A stretch of 64,000 bases of DNA from Solirubrobacterales bacterium (GCA_025450195.1 JANWHW010000016.1:1-64000), one strand, 5' to 3'. Shown: positions 25,728 through 34,440, counted from the first letter of the stretch. Made by a program: numbers and translations. The notes: generated by a model not told the origin, from the sequence alone.

Positions 25728-26564
25728 TTACTTGACCCTGCAGCGTCTGGTCAGGGTGGTGGTCACAGTCCTGCCACCTTCGAAGACGAAGCTGGTGCGG
25801 GCGAAGGGGAAGGACACCTGGCGAAAGCCCGCTGGGGCGGGACAACCGGCGCTCAGGTAGCTGCGGCTCTTGCCCTTGTGGGTGAACTGGCGCTCCAAGG
25901 TCATTGAGAGTCCGGTCACATACCCCCAGTCCCCCGTCACTTGGGGCAGCGAAGCCGTGAGCAATGTCCCAAAGGTCCCTTTTGTCCCGGTTATCACGAA
26001 GGGAAGGACGATCGCCGTGGGCAATGGCCTCTTGCCATAGATGTGAGCCAAGACCGCCGGGTGGCCGTTCAGGCGTCCGTTGAAGGCAAGCACTTTTCCT
26101 TCTGAGGGGAAGGGCGACTGCTCGGGGAGCTTCACGTCCGCCGAGAAGCTGCCTTCTCCGATCAGCGAAGAGCGGCAGGTGGCAATCGCTTCCTGGCTCG
26201 TCGAGGGGTCGATCTTCCCCATCCGGCAGCGCGACAGGCCGCGTGTGTCAAGGTGGCCGTTGCGGTTGATCGCGATCGACATTTCCTTCAGCTGCGGTGG
26301 CCCTTTTCTCTTATCGGTACTGCTGATCTTGCCGCCAACGCTGACGGCAATCGGCGCGGCGCCCTTTCGCGGCAGCTTCGTCGGGGAAAGATCACCGCTC
26401 ACAGAAACGCGCACGGTGCCGCTTTGGCCGACCTCACCCAGCGCCAGAGATGAGAAGAGCGCTGTCGCAGCCAGCACGATGACAGTCGCCAGCGCAGCTT
26501 GGGAACGCTTGGCTCTAGGAGATCGTGGTTTCAAAGCGGCAATGGCGAAAGCCAAAGGGGACAA
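25728..26564 (-). CDS. Secreted single-domain Cys-pair family protein
   Basis: Up to 278 residues; all candidate starts are TTG (26564 is the longest, 26534 also possible), so the 5' end is uncertain. A signal peptide core (ALATVIVLAATALFSSLALG) follows basic residues. The mature part has GLSRCRMGKID and, 17 residues on, CRSSLIGEG, then VLAFNG, YGKRPLPTAI and a C-terminal Cys in AGCPAP. It aligns along its length with the product of 52990-53793 and shares the Cys pattern of the 935-residue protein at 540-3347. It overlaps the upstream coiled-coil gene by 50 bp. Function unknown. Confidence 0.8.
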   Translation of the reverse strand: MSPLAFAIAALKPRSPRAKRSQAALATVIVLAATALFSSLALGEVGQSGTVRVSVSGDLSPTKLPRKGAAPIAVSVGGKISSTDKRKGPPQLKEMSIAINRNGHLDTRGLSRCRMGKIDPSTSQEAIATCRSSLIGEGSFSADVKLPEQSPFPSEGKVLAFNGRLNGHPAVLAHIYGKRPLPTAIVLPFVITGTKGTFGTLLTASLPQVTGDWGYVTGLSMTLERQFTHKGKSRSYLSAGCPAPAGFRQVSFPFARTSFVFEGGRTVTTTLTRRCRVK

Positions 26565-27030
26565 CCAGCGAGTTGGTCAGACGAGCGCCGGCTTCAAGTT
26601 GAGCGCTGAGGCTTTCGGCGCGGCGCCGCTTTTCTTCCTTGAGCGCCTTGCCCACCTTCTGCAGGAGGGTTGCCTCCTCGCCGATCCGTTTGAGCCATTC
26701 TTTGAGCTTCGCTTCGTCCGAGGGGGGCCGCGGAACTTCTTTCAGCTTGCTCAGCGTCTTGCGCAGTGCGGCGGCGGCTTTGATGAACTGCTGCCCAGCC
26801 AGGACAAGCTTTCCTTTGTTCACCTTCTCGCGGACGCCTTTGAGGATGCTTTTGTTTTCTTCCGCGTTCTTCTTACAGATCGGCTCGACCTGGTCTTTGT
26901 ACTGCTTCCGTTCTTCTTCCTGGACAGTGGCGGCAACAGCCAGCGGAGCGGCCACCGCGAGGGCCAGCACACAAGCAGCGGCAATGCGCATCGACGACAT
27001 GTTCCTGATTGTCCCCCGCAGACCCTTCAT
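26515..27030 (-). CDS. Secreted helical (coiled-coil) protein
   Basis: 171 residues from an ATG preceded by a good ribosome site (agggagg). Signal peptide: MRIAAACVLALAVAAPLAVA, cleaved near AVA-A. The mature part is Lys/Glu-rich and helical (EERKQYKDQVEPICKKNAEE), with two Cys overall after the signal, at VEPICKKN and FRHCRF. No known domain. The 3' 50 bp overlap the next gene in another frame. It probably forms an exported helical bundle; function unknown. Confidence 0.75.
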   Translation of the reverse strand: MKGLRGTIRNMSSMRIAAACVLALAVAAPLAVAATVQEEERKQYKDQVEPICKKNAEENKSILKGVREKVNKGKLVLAGQQFIKAAAALRKTLSKLKEVPRPPSDEAKLKEWLKRIGEEATLLQKVGKALKEEKRRRAESLSAQLEAGARLTNSLVVPFGFRHCRFETTIS

Positions 27031-27165
27031 CGTCCTCCCTTGGAAAAACTGTCTCGTCCCCTAACACACTCACCCTACCCAAAGCTCGGTTTCGGTATGG
27101 CGAAGCTGACAGCCCGGCTGACGCCGCCGATCTGGGTCAGCCGGTTGCGCGCTTTGGAAGCTCCG

Positions 27166-27783
27166 TTAGTGGCGGTCAGAGCGCTCTGGATAGATCTCAT
27201 CGATCGTGACGAGAGCGCGATAGGGGGCATCCGCAGCGGCTTCGATTGCTTTTTCCCCACCCGCCAGACGATCAACGACACTCAGAACACCAGCAATGTG
27301 GAGTTCCGCTTCAAGGACTCGTTTGATGGCGTCGACAGTCGACGAGCCAGTCGTCACTACGTCATCAACGATTAGGCAGCGAGTTCCTGGGCGAAAGCAC
27401 TCGTCCGGACCCTCTATGTAGCGCTGCAGCCCATGACTCTTGCGCTCCTTCCGTATGAAGAAGCCCAACAAGTCATTTCCTCCTTCACTCGCAATCGCAG
27501 CACATGCGACAGGTACAGCCCCCATAACCATTCCACCCACTGCCAAAGCTTTCACCTCATGCGCAGCATCTGCCACCAGCTGGCCAACAACTCTCGCAGC
27601 CTCCGGACGAAGCATCGCCTGCTTGACATCAACGTAGTAGTCGGAGGTCTCGCCGTTGCTGAGAATGACCGGTTCCTTTTTTAGAGCATGCGTTTGCAAC
27701 ACACGCAAAAGATCCGCAGAGGGAGCTGGGCGAGCAATGCTGGAAATTGCGGTTGAACCCATGGAGGGGACCTTAGAGGTCAT
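27166..27783 (-). CDS. pyrE: Orotate phosphoribosyltransferase
   Basis: 205 residues from the ATG at 27783; ATGs at 27798 and 27762 are alternatives, since the first 20 residues are not conserved. Type I PRTase: the PRPP loop is CLIVDDVVTTGSSTVDA, with LSNGETSDYYVDVKQ and the flexible-loop region RKERKSHGLQRYIEG. It makes orotidine monophosphate in pyrimidine synthesis. Other pyr genes are absent, so it stands alone here. The coding region is visibly less GC-rich than its neighbours. Confidence 0.92.
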   Translation of the reverse strand: MTSKVPSMGSTAISSIARPAPSADLLRVLQTHALKKEPVILSNGETSDYYVDVKQAMLRPEAARVVGQLVADAAHEVKALAVGGMVMGAVPVACAAIASEGGNDLLGFFIRKERKSHGLQRYIEGPDECFRPGTRCLIVDDVVTTGSSTVDAIKRVLEAELHIAGVLSVVDRLAGGEKAIEAAADAPYRALVTIDEIYPERSDRH

Positions 27784-27819
27784 TGGCCCAAAAGGCATCG
27801 CTTGTAAAAGTTCTCATGC

Positions 27820-28764
27820 TCATCGGACGTTAGCCAATCCCGTAAAGAACCCCTGGCGCCAGCTCGAGTAGGCGGGGGACCAACCAAGCTCGCGCTTTGC
27901 CTTCGCGTTGGAGGCGCCGCGCAGGTGGACGCCGAACTGCACCGCCATCTTGCCGCCGACGAGACGGGCGAGCCAGGTCGGCGCCCGGCGGGGCGGCTTG
28001 GCCCCCAGCGCCTCGGCGTAGACGGGCAGCCACTCTTTCACTGGCACCGGCTCATCGTCGGTGATGTTGTAGATGCCGGGAGCGCCATGGTCGAGCGCGG
28101 CGACCGTGGCTCCCGCGGCGTCCTCGACGTGGATGAAGGAGCCCATGCCCGTACCCGGGCCGATCACAGGCAGCATCCTCTTTTCGACCTGCTTGGCGAT
28201 CGAGCCGCTGCCGGGCGTGTAGTAGGTGCCGGGGCCGTAGAACTGCCCGTAGCGCAACACCAGGCCCTCGATCGCCGCGGTGCCGAGCACCTCGCGCTCG
28301 TGGGCAAGCATCGCCCGCTCTCCCTCATCGAACGGGGGCGGCGCGTCTTCGAAAGGCCGCGCCTCCTCGTCCTTGACCCAGTCGCCTTCGGGTGCGTAGA
28401 TGAAGGCGATGCTCTGGGTTACGTAGCGGCGGGCGCCCACCGCGAGGGCGGCCTTCATCAGGTTCCCGCCGCCCTCTTCGCGGACCCGGTTGGTCGGCGC
28501 GTAGTCGATCTTTTTGGGATTGAAGTCCTGCGGCAGGCTGGTCAGCTGGTTGACGACCACCTCAGGCTCGGCTGCCTTCACGGCCGTTTCGAGGGCCGGC
28601 AGGTCGAAAACGTCGCAGACGATCGCGGTGGCGCCGGCGGCGCGAATCTCCTCCGCCCGCTCCTCGCGTCGCGTCGTCCCCGTCACCTCGTGCCCCGCGG
28701 CGACCAGCTGTCGCATCAGCGGCTTGCCGATCGCCCCACTTGCTCCCGCGACGAATACTTTCAT
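27820..28764 (-). CDS. NAD-dependent epimerase/dehydratase-family (extended/atypical SDR) protein
   Basis: 314 residues. N-terminal Rossmann motif VFVAGASGAIGKPL, then Thr-Thr-Arg-Arg after the second strand (TGTTRREERA, NADP-type), an AFIYAPEG segment in place of the usual catalytic S and LRYGQFYGPG. The tyrosine of a YxxxK motif is not in the usual place, so it may be an atypical SDR. C-terminal substrate domain ends in RELGWSPAYSSWRQGF. It is coupled (ATGA) to the upstream small membrane protein gene. Substrate unknown. Confidence 0.88.
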   Translation of the reverse strand: MKVFVAGASGAIGKPLMRQLVAAGHEVTGTTRREERAEEIRAAGATAIVCDVFDLPALETAVKAAEPEVVVNQLTSLPQDFNPKKIDYAPTNRVREEGGGNLMKAALAVGARRYVTQSIAFIYAPEGDWVKDEEARPFEDAPPPFDEGERAMLAHEREVLGTAAIEGLVLRYGQFYGPGTYYTPGSGSIAKQVEKRMLPVIGPGTGMGSFIHVEDAAGATVAALDHGAPGIYNITDDEPVPVKEWLPVYAEALGAKPPRRAPTWLARLVGGKMAVQFGVHLRGASNAKAKRELGWSPAYSSWRQGFFTGLANVR

Positions 28765-29153
28765 TCCAGGCTCCCTGAGTCTCGCTCTCCGTTAAGCCTT
28801 TCAGCCACCCGAGCCAGCCATGCCGACCCCACCGCGCCAAAGGCGATCAGCAGGGTGTCTGCCCAGCCACGCCCCTCGCTCTTGGCCTCGCCGGTGTCGA
28901 AGGCGTGATTGATCGCATGGAAGCCGTACCAGAGGGCACCAAGCCAGAGCAACGGGGCTCGCCAAGCCGGGCGCACGACGGCAATGCCCATCGCAATGCC
29001 AAAGGCAAGCAGGAAGGCCCCTACGTCGCCGACGTAGTGGGAGTTCTCGAGCCCATAGGTGCCGATCTGGTCGAAGAAGGTGTCAGGGGCAACCAGCGCA
29101 ATGAAGCCGGTGATCACGTGGTAGGCGGCGATCGCGGCGAGAATCCCTTTCAT
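28761..29153 (-). CDS. Small four-helix membrane protein
   Basis: 130 residues from the ATG at 29153, which has a GAGAAGG ribosome site; an ATG six codons upstream is weaker. Four hydrophobic segments: AIAAYHVITGFIALV, VGAFLLAFGIAMGIAVV, PLLWLGALWYGFHAINHAF and a last one around LLIAFGAVGSAWLA. The polar residues (NSHYVGD, HAINHAFD) recall DUF4345-type small integral proteins. Overlaps the SDR gene start (ATGA). Confidence 0.75.
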   Translation of the reverse strand: MKGILAAIAAYHVITGFIALVAPDTFFDQIGTYGLENSHYVGDVGAFLLAFGIAMGIAVVRPAWRAPLLWLGALWYGFHAINHAFDTGEAKSEGRGWADTLLIAFGAVGSAWLARVAERLNGERDSGSLE

Positions 29154-29182
29154 CGCCTTCTCGCCGATCACGTTCGCCAGCC

Positions 29183-30142
29183 TCAGAAGACGAAGATGTC
29201 TTCGCCGTACTGGATGCGGTTGTAGATCTCCGGCTGGTCGGCGATGAAGGTGCGCAGGCAGCCGTGGCTCGCTGGGTAGTCGGGCACCGATTCATAGCCG
29301 TGCACCGCGTAACCGCCGTAGAAGTACCAGGAGTAGTACATGCCGTGCGAGTTGTAGCCGGGTTCGGTTCGGATGAACTCGAAGTGTCCGGTGACCGTGG
29401 GAGTCGATGACTTGCCCGAGGAGATCGGGTAGATGGCGACGGCTTTGTCGCCTTTGGCGAAGACGAGCACCTGCTTGGAGAGCGGCGCCTCGACGTGGGT
29501 TCCGGCTCCCGGGTGGCGGACCCGGTAGGCGCCACGTCCGGCAAAGACCTTCTTCACCAGGCCCTTGCCGGCCCGGCCGTTGCGCGTCATGCCGTTGACA
29601 CTGCGGTAGGCGATGACTCCCCGTGCGGTCTTGCCGCCGAAACAGCGGCCGTCGTTTGCGACGTAGCCCATCTTCCGCATCGCCTTCTTGAAGGCGACGA
29701 CAACGTTGCCGCACTCGCTTTCGTGAAGCGAGGGGAACGAGACCCGCCAGCTCTTGCGCAGAGTGCTGTCGGCGCCGAGTGCCGACGTTGCCGTGTGGCG
29801 GGCGCTGGCCGCGTACTTGCCCGCCTCCTCAATCCGGATCTTGGTCCGAAAGGCACCAAAATCCCCCTTGCCCCTACTCACCTTCACGGTCCTGCGCTCG
29901 ATGCCCTTGCCATTCAGGAAGAAGCTGACCTGGACCTTCTGATTGGGCACGAACGGCTGCACGGAGCCGATCACCGGAACCGTGCTGAGGATCCGGGCCT
30001 TCCCTCCGTGGAGATGCCCGAGCTTGATCTTCACAGTGGCATTGGGCGGCGCCTCGGGAGCTTTCTTGGGCGCGGCTGCTGCGGCGGCGGGACCGGCAAA
30101 CACAGCGGCAAGGACGAGGACAAACGGGACGAGGCGCTTCAC
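29183..30142 (-). CDS. Exported L,D-transpeptidase (YkuD family)
   Basis: 319 residues from a GTG start; signal peptide VKRLVPFVLVLAAVFAGPAAAAAA. Residues about 35-130 form an Ig-like domain, next a small peptidoglycan-binding-like unit (GRCFGGKTARGVIAYR), then the YkuD domain with the catalytic motif HGYESVPDYPASHGCLR, Cys at about 295. It should make 3-3 cross-links in peptidoglycan or anchor proteins. It sits between a CPBP protease gene and a small membrane protein gene on the same strand. The 5' region upstream of the GTG is a long imperfect palindrome, not coding. Confidence 0.9.
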   Translation of the reverse strand: MKRLVPFVLVLAAVFAGPAAAAAAPKKAPEAPPNATVKIKLGHLHGGKARILSTVPVIGSVQPFVPNQKVQVSFFLNGKGIERRTVKVSRGKGDFGAFRTKIRIEEAGKYAASARHTATSALGADSTLRKSWRVSFPSLHESECGNVVVAFKKAMRKMGYVANDGRCFGGKTARGVIAYRSVNGMTRNGRAGKGLVKKVFAGRGAYRVRHPGAGTHVEAPLSKQVLVFAKGDKAVAIYPISSGKSSTPTVTGHFEFIRTEPGYNSHGMYYSWYFYGGYAVHGYESVPDYPASHGCLRTFIADQPEIYNRIQYGEDIFVF

Positions 30143-30153
30143 GCGGCGGATCC

Positions 30154-30320
30154 TAGATGTTTGACCCCACGGCCGCGTGTGACTGGGGACGCGCGTGGCC
30201 GAGCAGGTCGAGGACGCAGGGCGCAGCCTTTGGTGGTGCCAAAGGCAAGCCCGAGGACGTAGAGGTGCGAAGCGCCACGCGCGCCATCCAGGTGTGCGGG
30301 GTCGTGGAGTCAAACATCTA
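30154..30320. repeat. 167-bp imperfect palindrome between CPBP and L,D-transpeptidase genes
   Basis: Outer arms of 18 bp (30154-30171 and 30303-30320; one G-T-compatible difference), a second pairing GCGCGTGG (30191-30198) with 30275-30282, and a perfect central hairpin GCCTTTGG (30226-30233) with 30239-30246. The outer right arm contains the CPBP stop codon. It could be transcribed as a long stem between the two co-directional genes. Confidence 0.7.
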
Positions 30321-31034
30321 ACTGGCAAGTAGGGCGACAGAGTTGTTCAACATGTGGAGCAGGATTCCCGGAATGATCGAGCCCGTCTCCTCGTAGAGAA
30401 GCGCCAGGATGAACCCGAAGGCGATCAGTGGAGGCACGGCGCTGATGCCGGTCACGGCGTGCAAGGCCCCGAAGACCACGGCAGAGATCAGCGCCGCCCA
30501 GATTCGGGGAAATCGCTGCCGCAGGCCACCAAACAGCATGCCGCGAAAACAGACCTCCTCGCTGATCGCGGCAGCGAAGACGATCAGCAGGATCTGAAAG
30601 GGAAGGGCGCCGAAATCTTCGGCGATGTCTTCCTGCTGGGGTTCGCCGACAACCACGACGTAGACGTAGGCGAAGAACAGGTAGCCACCGGCGGCGGTCG
30701 CCATCAACAACAGGCTGTTCAGGGGCTCGAAAGCACGCAGACCGAGGTTCCTCAGGGCCGTGAGGATCTTGGTCCCATTCCGCCCGGCGATCACCAGTGG
30801 GACGATCAGGAATCCCAAGACCGTCGCGAACTGCACGAGGACGCTGGCGGCGGAGCTGAGATCGTCTCCATCGGGGCTGTCGATCACGAAGACTGGGATT
30901 GACAGCAGGAGCCCCGTCACCAGCGCCATCAGCACGCCGAAGAGAGCCGCTCCCGGGCCCCAATTGGCATAGGGGAAGGCATCCTTCGGCGCCGGCGGAT
31001 CCAGCCGCTCACTTACAGGTAAGTTTGCCTCCAT
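30318..31034 (-). CDS. CPBP-family intramembrane metalloprotease
   Basis: 238 residues from the ATG at 31034. The Abi/CPBP (Rce1-like) active-site motifs are present: EEVCFRG (EExxxR), FGALHAVTG (FxxxH) and HMLNNS (HxxxN). About seven hydrophobic segments. Bacterial members act in bacteriocin immunity or protein prenyl-type processing; the substrate here is unknown. Its start codon overlaps the oppositely oriented MscS start by two bases. A further in-frame start at 31067 would overlap even more. C-terminus ends in the palindrome. Confidence 0.88.
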   Translation of the reverse strand: MEANLPVSERLDPPAPKDAFPYANWGPGAALFGVLMALVTGLLLSIPVFVIDSPDGDDLSSAASVLVQFATVLGFLIVPLVIAGRNGTKILTALRNLGLRAFEPLNSLLLMATAAGGYLFFAYVYVVVVGEPQQEDIAEDFGALPFQILLIVFAAAISEEVCFRGMLFGGLRQRFPRIWAALISAVVFGALHAVTGISAVPPLIAFGFILALLYEETGSIIPGILLHMLNNSVALLAS

Positions 31035-31449
31035 GTCGCCGGCAGTCTCACAGGTCTCACGGTCCACAAAGACCCGGCTGAGGTTTCTGCGGAGGGTGGC
31101 GATCCTCGTCGTTTTCCTCGTCCTCGTCGCAATTGTCCTCAGTCAATTCACTGAGCTGAAGCGCCTGGCAACCGCGATCCTCGCCTCGACCGCCGTGCTG
31201 GCGGCGATCGTCGGCTTTGCCGCCCAGCACACGATCGGCAACATGATTGCCGGGGTTCAGCTCGCGATCTCCCAGCCAATCAAGATCGGAGACCGCATAG
31301 CGTTCGAAGAAGTGGAGGGGCGCGTCACCGACCTCACTCTCTCCTACACGTACGTGGACCCTGGAGACGGCAGCACCGTGGTGATCCCGAACCAGATGCT
31401 CGTGGACGGCATCGTGCACAACCTCTCCGGCGAAGACACCCAGGCCTAG
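31033..31449 (+). CDS. Minimal MscS-type mechanosensitive channel protein
   Basis: 138 residues, about half the size of E. coli MscS. It has one N-terminal helix (AILVVFLVLVAIVLS), the pore-helix region AVLAAIVGFAAQHTIGNMIAGVQL and the beta domain (IKIGDRIAFEEVEGRVTDL; VVIPNQMLVDGIVHN), but no C-terminal alpha/beta cage. Likely an osmotic-release channel subunit or a truncated relative. Stop codon shares the palindrome CTAG (31446-31449) with the stop of the convergent gene. The start overlaps the CPBP start on the other strand. Confidence 0.85.
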   Translation: MSPAVSQVSRSTKTRLRFLRRVAILVVFLVLVAIVLSQFTELKRLATAILASTAVLAAIVGFAAQHTIGNMIAGVQLAISQPIKIGDRIAFEEVEGRVTDLTLSYTYVDPGDGSTVVIPNQMLVDGIVHNLSGEDTQA

Positions 31450-33734
31450 GGCTGGACCGCCTCGATCCAGTCCCAGCGCTCGCCACACAATCGTTCCGCG
31501 TGGGCGATGTCCACGGAGACGAGCTCATCGACGTCCTCTTCCGTCGGCACGAAAAGCAGCGGGCTGACTTCGGGGGGAACGCCGCTGCCGGGATGTAGAT
31601 CGGCTCCCTTGAAGCGCAATTCGACGCGATGGCTGCCGGCGGCGAGTCTTGCCTCGCCGAGCTGCGTGAACCCACCTTCGTTGTTGAGCTGGTGGCGCGC
31701 GGTGCCGATCAGGCGCTCGTCCACGAACAGCTCTACCTGGCCACCGAAAGATCCCTGCAGCCAGGCGGCGTAGTCATCGTCGAGCGGCACGTACAGCTCG
31801 CCTGAAGTCGCGTCGAGCACCGACGCGGCGCGGGCGGCGACAATCTGGACGTTCGTGGCACCTTTGGATAGAGCGAAAAGGCCAAGCCCACTTACCTCTC
31901 CGCAATCGGGCACATCTCCAGGATTGCCCGGCCCTCCAAGCGACAGGTGCTGCGGAATCGGGGCGCCCACGGCGGGGCGCTGCCAAACCTCGTAGGTCTC
32001 GCCGCGGCGAACAAGCCGGTACGCAGCGGGTGGACGGCTGCGAGTCGGAGATCGGCGCAGGACGAGGGTGCGGTAGAAGAACAGGCCTTCGAGGTCTAGC
32101 TCGTCGACGTCGACGGCTTCTCCCTTTTCGGCGGTTTTCCCGTCCTTTAGCGGTACGGGGTTCGCACGAAGCTCAGAGGCCCCCTCGCCGTCCAGCTCGC
32201 GCAGGAAGTGACGAGCGCCGTAGGGGTGGTACTCAGTCATCAGTGCCGGGCCCTGGCCCGCAAAGTCCTCGCCGATCTGCTCCAGCTCCACGAGCTGGTC
32301 GTAGGGCGCGAGCTGGACGTCGCGGTAGGCGAGTGCGTTCGACCACAGCACGCCACCGGCAACGGCTATCAACAGCACCGAACCGGAAACGCGATCCAGC
32401 GCCAGAACCGAGGCAGCTCCGACGATCGCCAGCAAGAGCACCATCGGAGAAACGGTGGCGAGTGCCTTCCCACCCACCCATGGCGAGCCGACGGCAACCA
32501 ACGCTACGCAGGCGATCAAGCTGCCTGCGTAGAGCAGCAGAGCGATGCTGCCGCGTTGCCACGCGGCCACAAGCCCCACGGCTGCGGCAGCAATCCCGAA
32601 GACGATCAGGACGACGCTCAGGACCGTGGCATCCGGATCTACGCGGAAGTCTCCGGTCGGCCAGATTCCAAGCGCCTGGATGGGATTGAGCGCCTCGATC
32701 AGATTGCCCAGCTCGGTCTCCTTGGTGAGCCAGGACTGCTCAAAGGGGCTGAAGATGCCCCCGACCACAAGCGGCAGAAAAAGCACGCTCAGGACAAGCG
32801 CGAAGGCAGCGGCGCGAAGGAGTGCCTCGCGCGTGCCAAAGCGGCGCACCGCAAGGCCCATCAGGACCGCGAGCATCGGCGCCAGCCAGACCATCCCGCT
32901 GGGGCTGAGCACCCCCACCAGGCCACCAGAGGCGACCGCCAGAGGGATCGCGTCTCGGACCGATGCGCCGGTTCGGATCGCGGCCGGCGCCACCGCCGCC
33001 GCCAATGCGATCAGGGCGGCAGCCGCAACCTCCTTCACCCCACCCCATAGCGAGTAGGCAAAGAGCAGCGCGGGCTGGGCGGCGACGAAGACGGCGAGGG
33101 CACGAAGGGTGGGATGGCGAAGAGCGCCGCCGGCGATCTCCCATAGCGCCAGCGCCAGCATTGCCGCCAGGAAAGCCATATAGGGCTGGAAAACCCAGGC
33201 GAGGTCGCCGCCGACCAGCTTTTGCGACGTGCCAAAGGGAACGAAGACGCCGACCGGGTAGCCCTGGGTGAAGTTCACTTCCAGCGTCCGCTGATAGCTG
33301 GACGGGGCGAGGCCCTCGATATCGGTGCCGTGCTCCATGACCCGGTCCGTGAAAGCGAGCCAGGTGGCGGTGTCGTCGAGCTTGATGTAGCCGGCGAAGG
33401 TGGGCTCGCCGGAGAGGACGACTGGCGCCGCAAAGACGGCGAAGACCGCCAATGCGACGACCATGGGCCAGGGGTCAAGAGAGTTGAAGCGCCAGGGAAA
33501 CGCAAGGGCGGCCCCAACGGCAGCGAGCAAGACGAGGACCGGAACGGTCAGCTCAGCGGTGGCGTCGCTGTAGGTCGTGAACTGGCCGATGACGATCATC
33601 GCCACCAGGCCGAGGGGCGGAATCAACGCACCGGGAAGGCGGCGGCCAGAGAGTGCATCGACCAACAGACCAAGCCCGGTGCACAGCGCCAGCAGAACCA
33701 GCGGGTAGACGATCCAAGCCGCGAACATGCTCAT
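31446..33734 (-). CDS. Large polytopic membrane protein (possible GT-C-type enzyme)
   Basis: 762 residues from the ATG at 33734 (a TTG two codons earlier is possible). About 12-14 hydrophobic helices fill the first 470 residues, beginning AWIVYPLVLLALCTGLGLL. A DD pair after a loop (KLDDTATWLAFTDRVMEHG) is where GT-C glycosyltransferases carry catalytic acids. The last 290 residues are soluble and extracytoplasmic, with beta-type segments (YVPLDDDYAAWLQG). I do not recognise a named family; a role in cell-envelope glycan assembly is only inferred from topology. Confidence 0.7.
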   Translation of the reverse strand: MSMFAAWIVYPLVLLALCTGLGLLVDALSGRRLPGALIPPLGLVAMIVIGQFTTYSDATAELTVPVLVLLAAVGAALAFPWRFNSLDPWPMVVALAVFAVFAAPVVLSGEPTFAGYIKLDDTATWLAFTDRVMEHGTDIEGLAPSSYQRTLEVNFTQGYPVGVFVPFGTSQKLVGGDLAWVFQPYMAFLAAMLALALWEIAGGALRHPTLRALAVFVAAQPALLFAYSLWGGVKEVAAAALIALAAAVAPAAIRTGASVRDAIPLAVASGGLVGVLSPSGMVWLAPMLAVLMGLAVRRFGTREALLRAAAFALVLSVLFLPLVVGGIFSPFEQSWLTKETELGNLIEALNPIQALGIWPTGDFRVDPDATVLSVVLIVFGIAAAAVGLVAAWQRGSIALLLYAGSLIACVALVAVGSPWVGGKALATVSPMVLLLAIVGAASVLALDRVSGSVLLIAVAGGVLWSNALAYRDVQLAPYDQLVELEQIGEDFAGQGPALMTEYHPYGARHFLRELDGEGASELRANPVPLKDGKTAEKGEAVDVDELDLEGLFFYRTLVLRRSPTRSRPPAAYRLVRRGETYEVWQRPAVGAPIPQHLSLGGPGNPGDVPDCGEVSGLGLFALSKGATNVQIVAARAASVLDATSGELYVPLDDDYAAWLQGSFGGQVELFVDERLIGTARHQLNNEGGFTQLGEARLAAGSHRVELRFKGADLHPGSGVPPEVSPLLFVPTEEDVDELVSVDIAHAERLCGERWDWIEAVQP

Positions 33735-33771
33735 CGTCAATCCGTCCTCTTTGCCCGCCGGGCGCTATCCG

Positions 33772-34440
33772 TCAATCAGCAGGTTGGATGTCCCCCGAGA
33801 GAGCGAGATCCATTGCCACGTCGGCCGAGGGGTCGAAGATCTCGACCTGAGCGCTGTTGTCTGGGCTGACGAAGTAGACGCTGTTCGGGTTTTCTTCGCT
33901 GCTGACAACCTGTCGCCCATCCGCGGCGTGGCGGACGACTGCCGTGGGTCGAGCCGCGACTTCATCGAGTTCGGCCCGCGGATTTTCAAGCGGATAGCTG
34001 CCGATCGTGAGAAAGCCACCGGGATCGCTACCCGGCTCGGCGCCATCCTCGAGGTAGCGAAGGTAGAAGTTGCCTTCTTCTTCGGTCAGCTCGAGCTCGG
34101 TATCGGGGCGTTCTCCCGCCCAGTAGATCGGCGTCGGGCTCGAAGCGGCGATCGAGCTGAGTTCCGTTGGGCTGACGATTTTGGCCGCGGCCGATACCGC
34201 TTCTTCTGCGCCACCGTCGCCGTCATCGTCACTGGCCAGCCAAACGCCAAGCCCAATGCCCACAAGAGCGAGCGCAACGATCGCGATGCGCAAGCGGAGA
34301 ACCCGACGCTGTCCATCCTCTTCAGATCCCTCGTGCCGCGGCGACGCTTGGCGTTGGGGTGCTTTTCGCACCGGAGCTTTTCGTTTGGGCGCTTTGGGTG
34401 CTTTCGACTCCGGTGCCTTCTCCTCGTTACCTTTGGTCAT
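33772..34440 (-). CDS. Single-pass membrane protein with basic cytoplasmic tail
   Basis: 222 residues from the ATG at 34440 (MTKGNEE). The N-terminal 50 residues are Lys/Pro-rich low complexity (ESKAPKAPKRKAP), then a transmembrane helix (IAIVALALVGIGLGVWLA), an acidic linker, and an extracytoplasmic domain of about 140 residues with ELTEEEGNFYLRYLEDG and SYPLENPRAELDEVA. Type II topology. No family recognised. Divergent from the penicillin-binding-protein gene with 102 bp between starts. Confidence 0.75.
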   Translation of the reverse strand: MTKGNEEKAPESKAPKAPKRKAPVRKAPQRQASPRHEGSEEDGQRRVLRLRIAIVALALVGIGLGVWLASDDDGDGGAEEAVSAAAKIVSPTELSSIAASSPTPIYWAGERPDTELELTEEEGNFYLRYLEDGAEPGSDPGGFLTIGSYPLENPRAELDEVAARPTAVVRHAADGRQVVSSEENPNSVYFVSPDNSAQVEIFDPSADVAMDLALSGDIQPAD

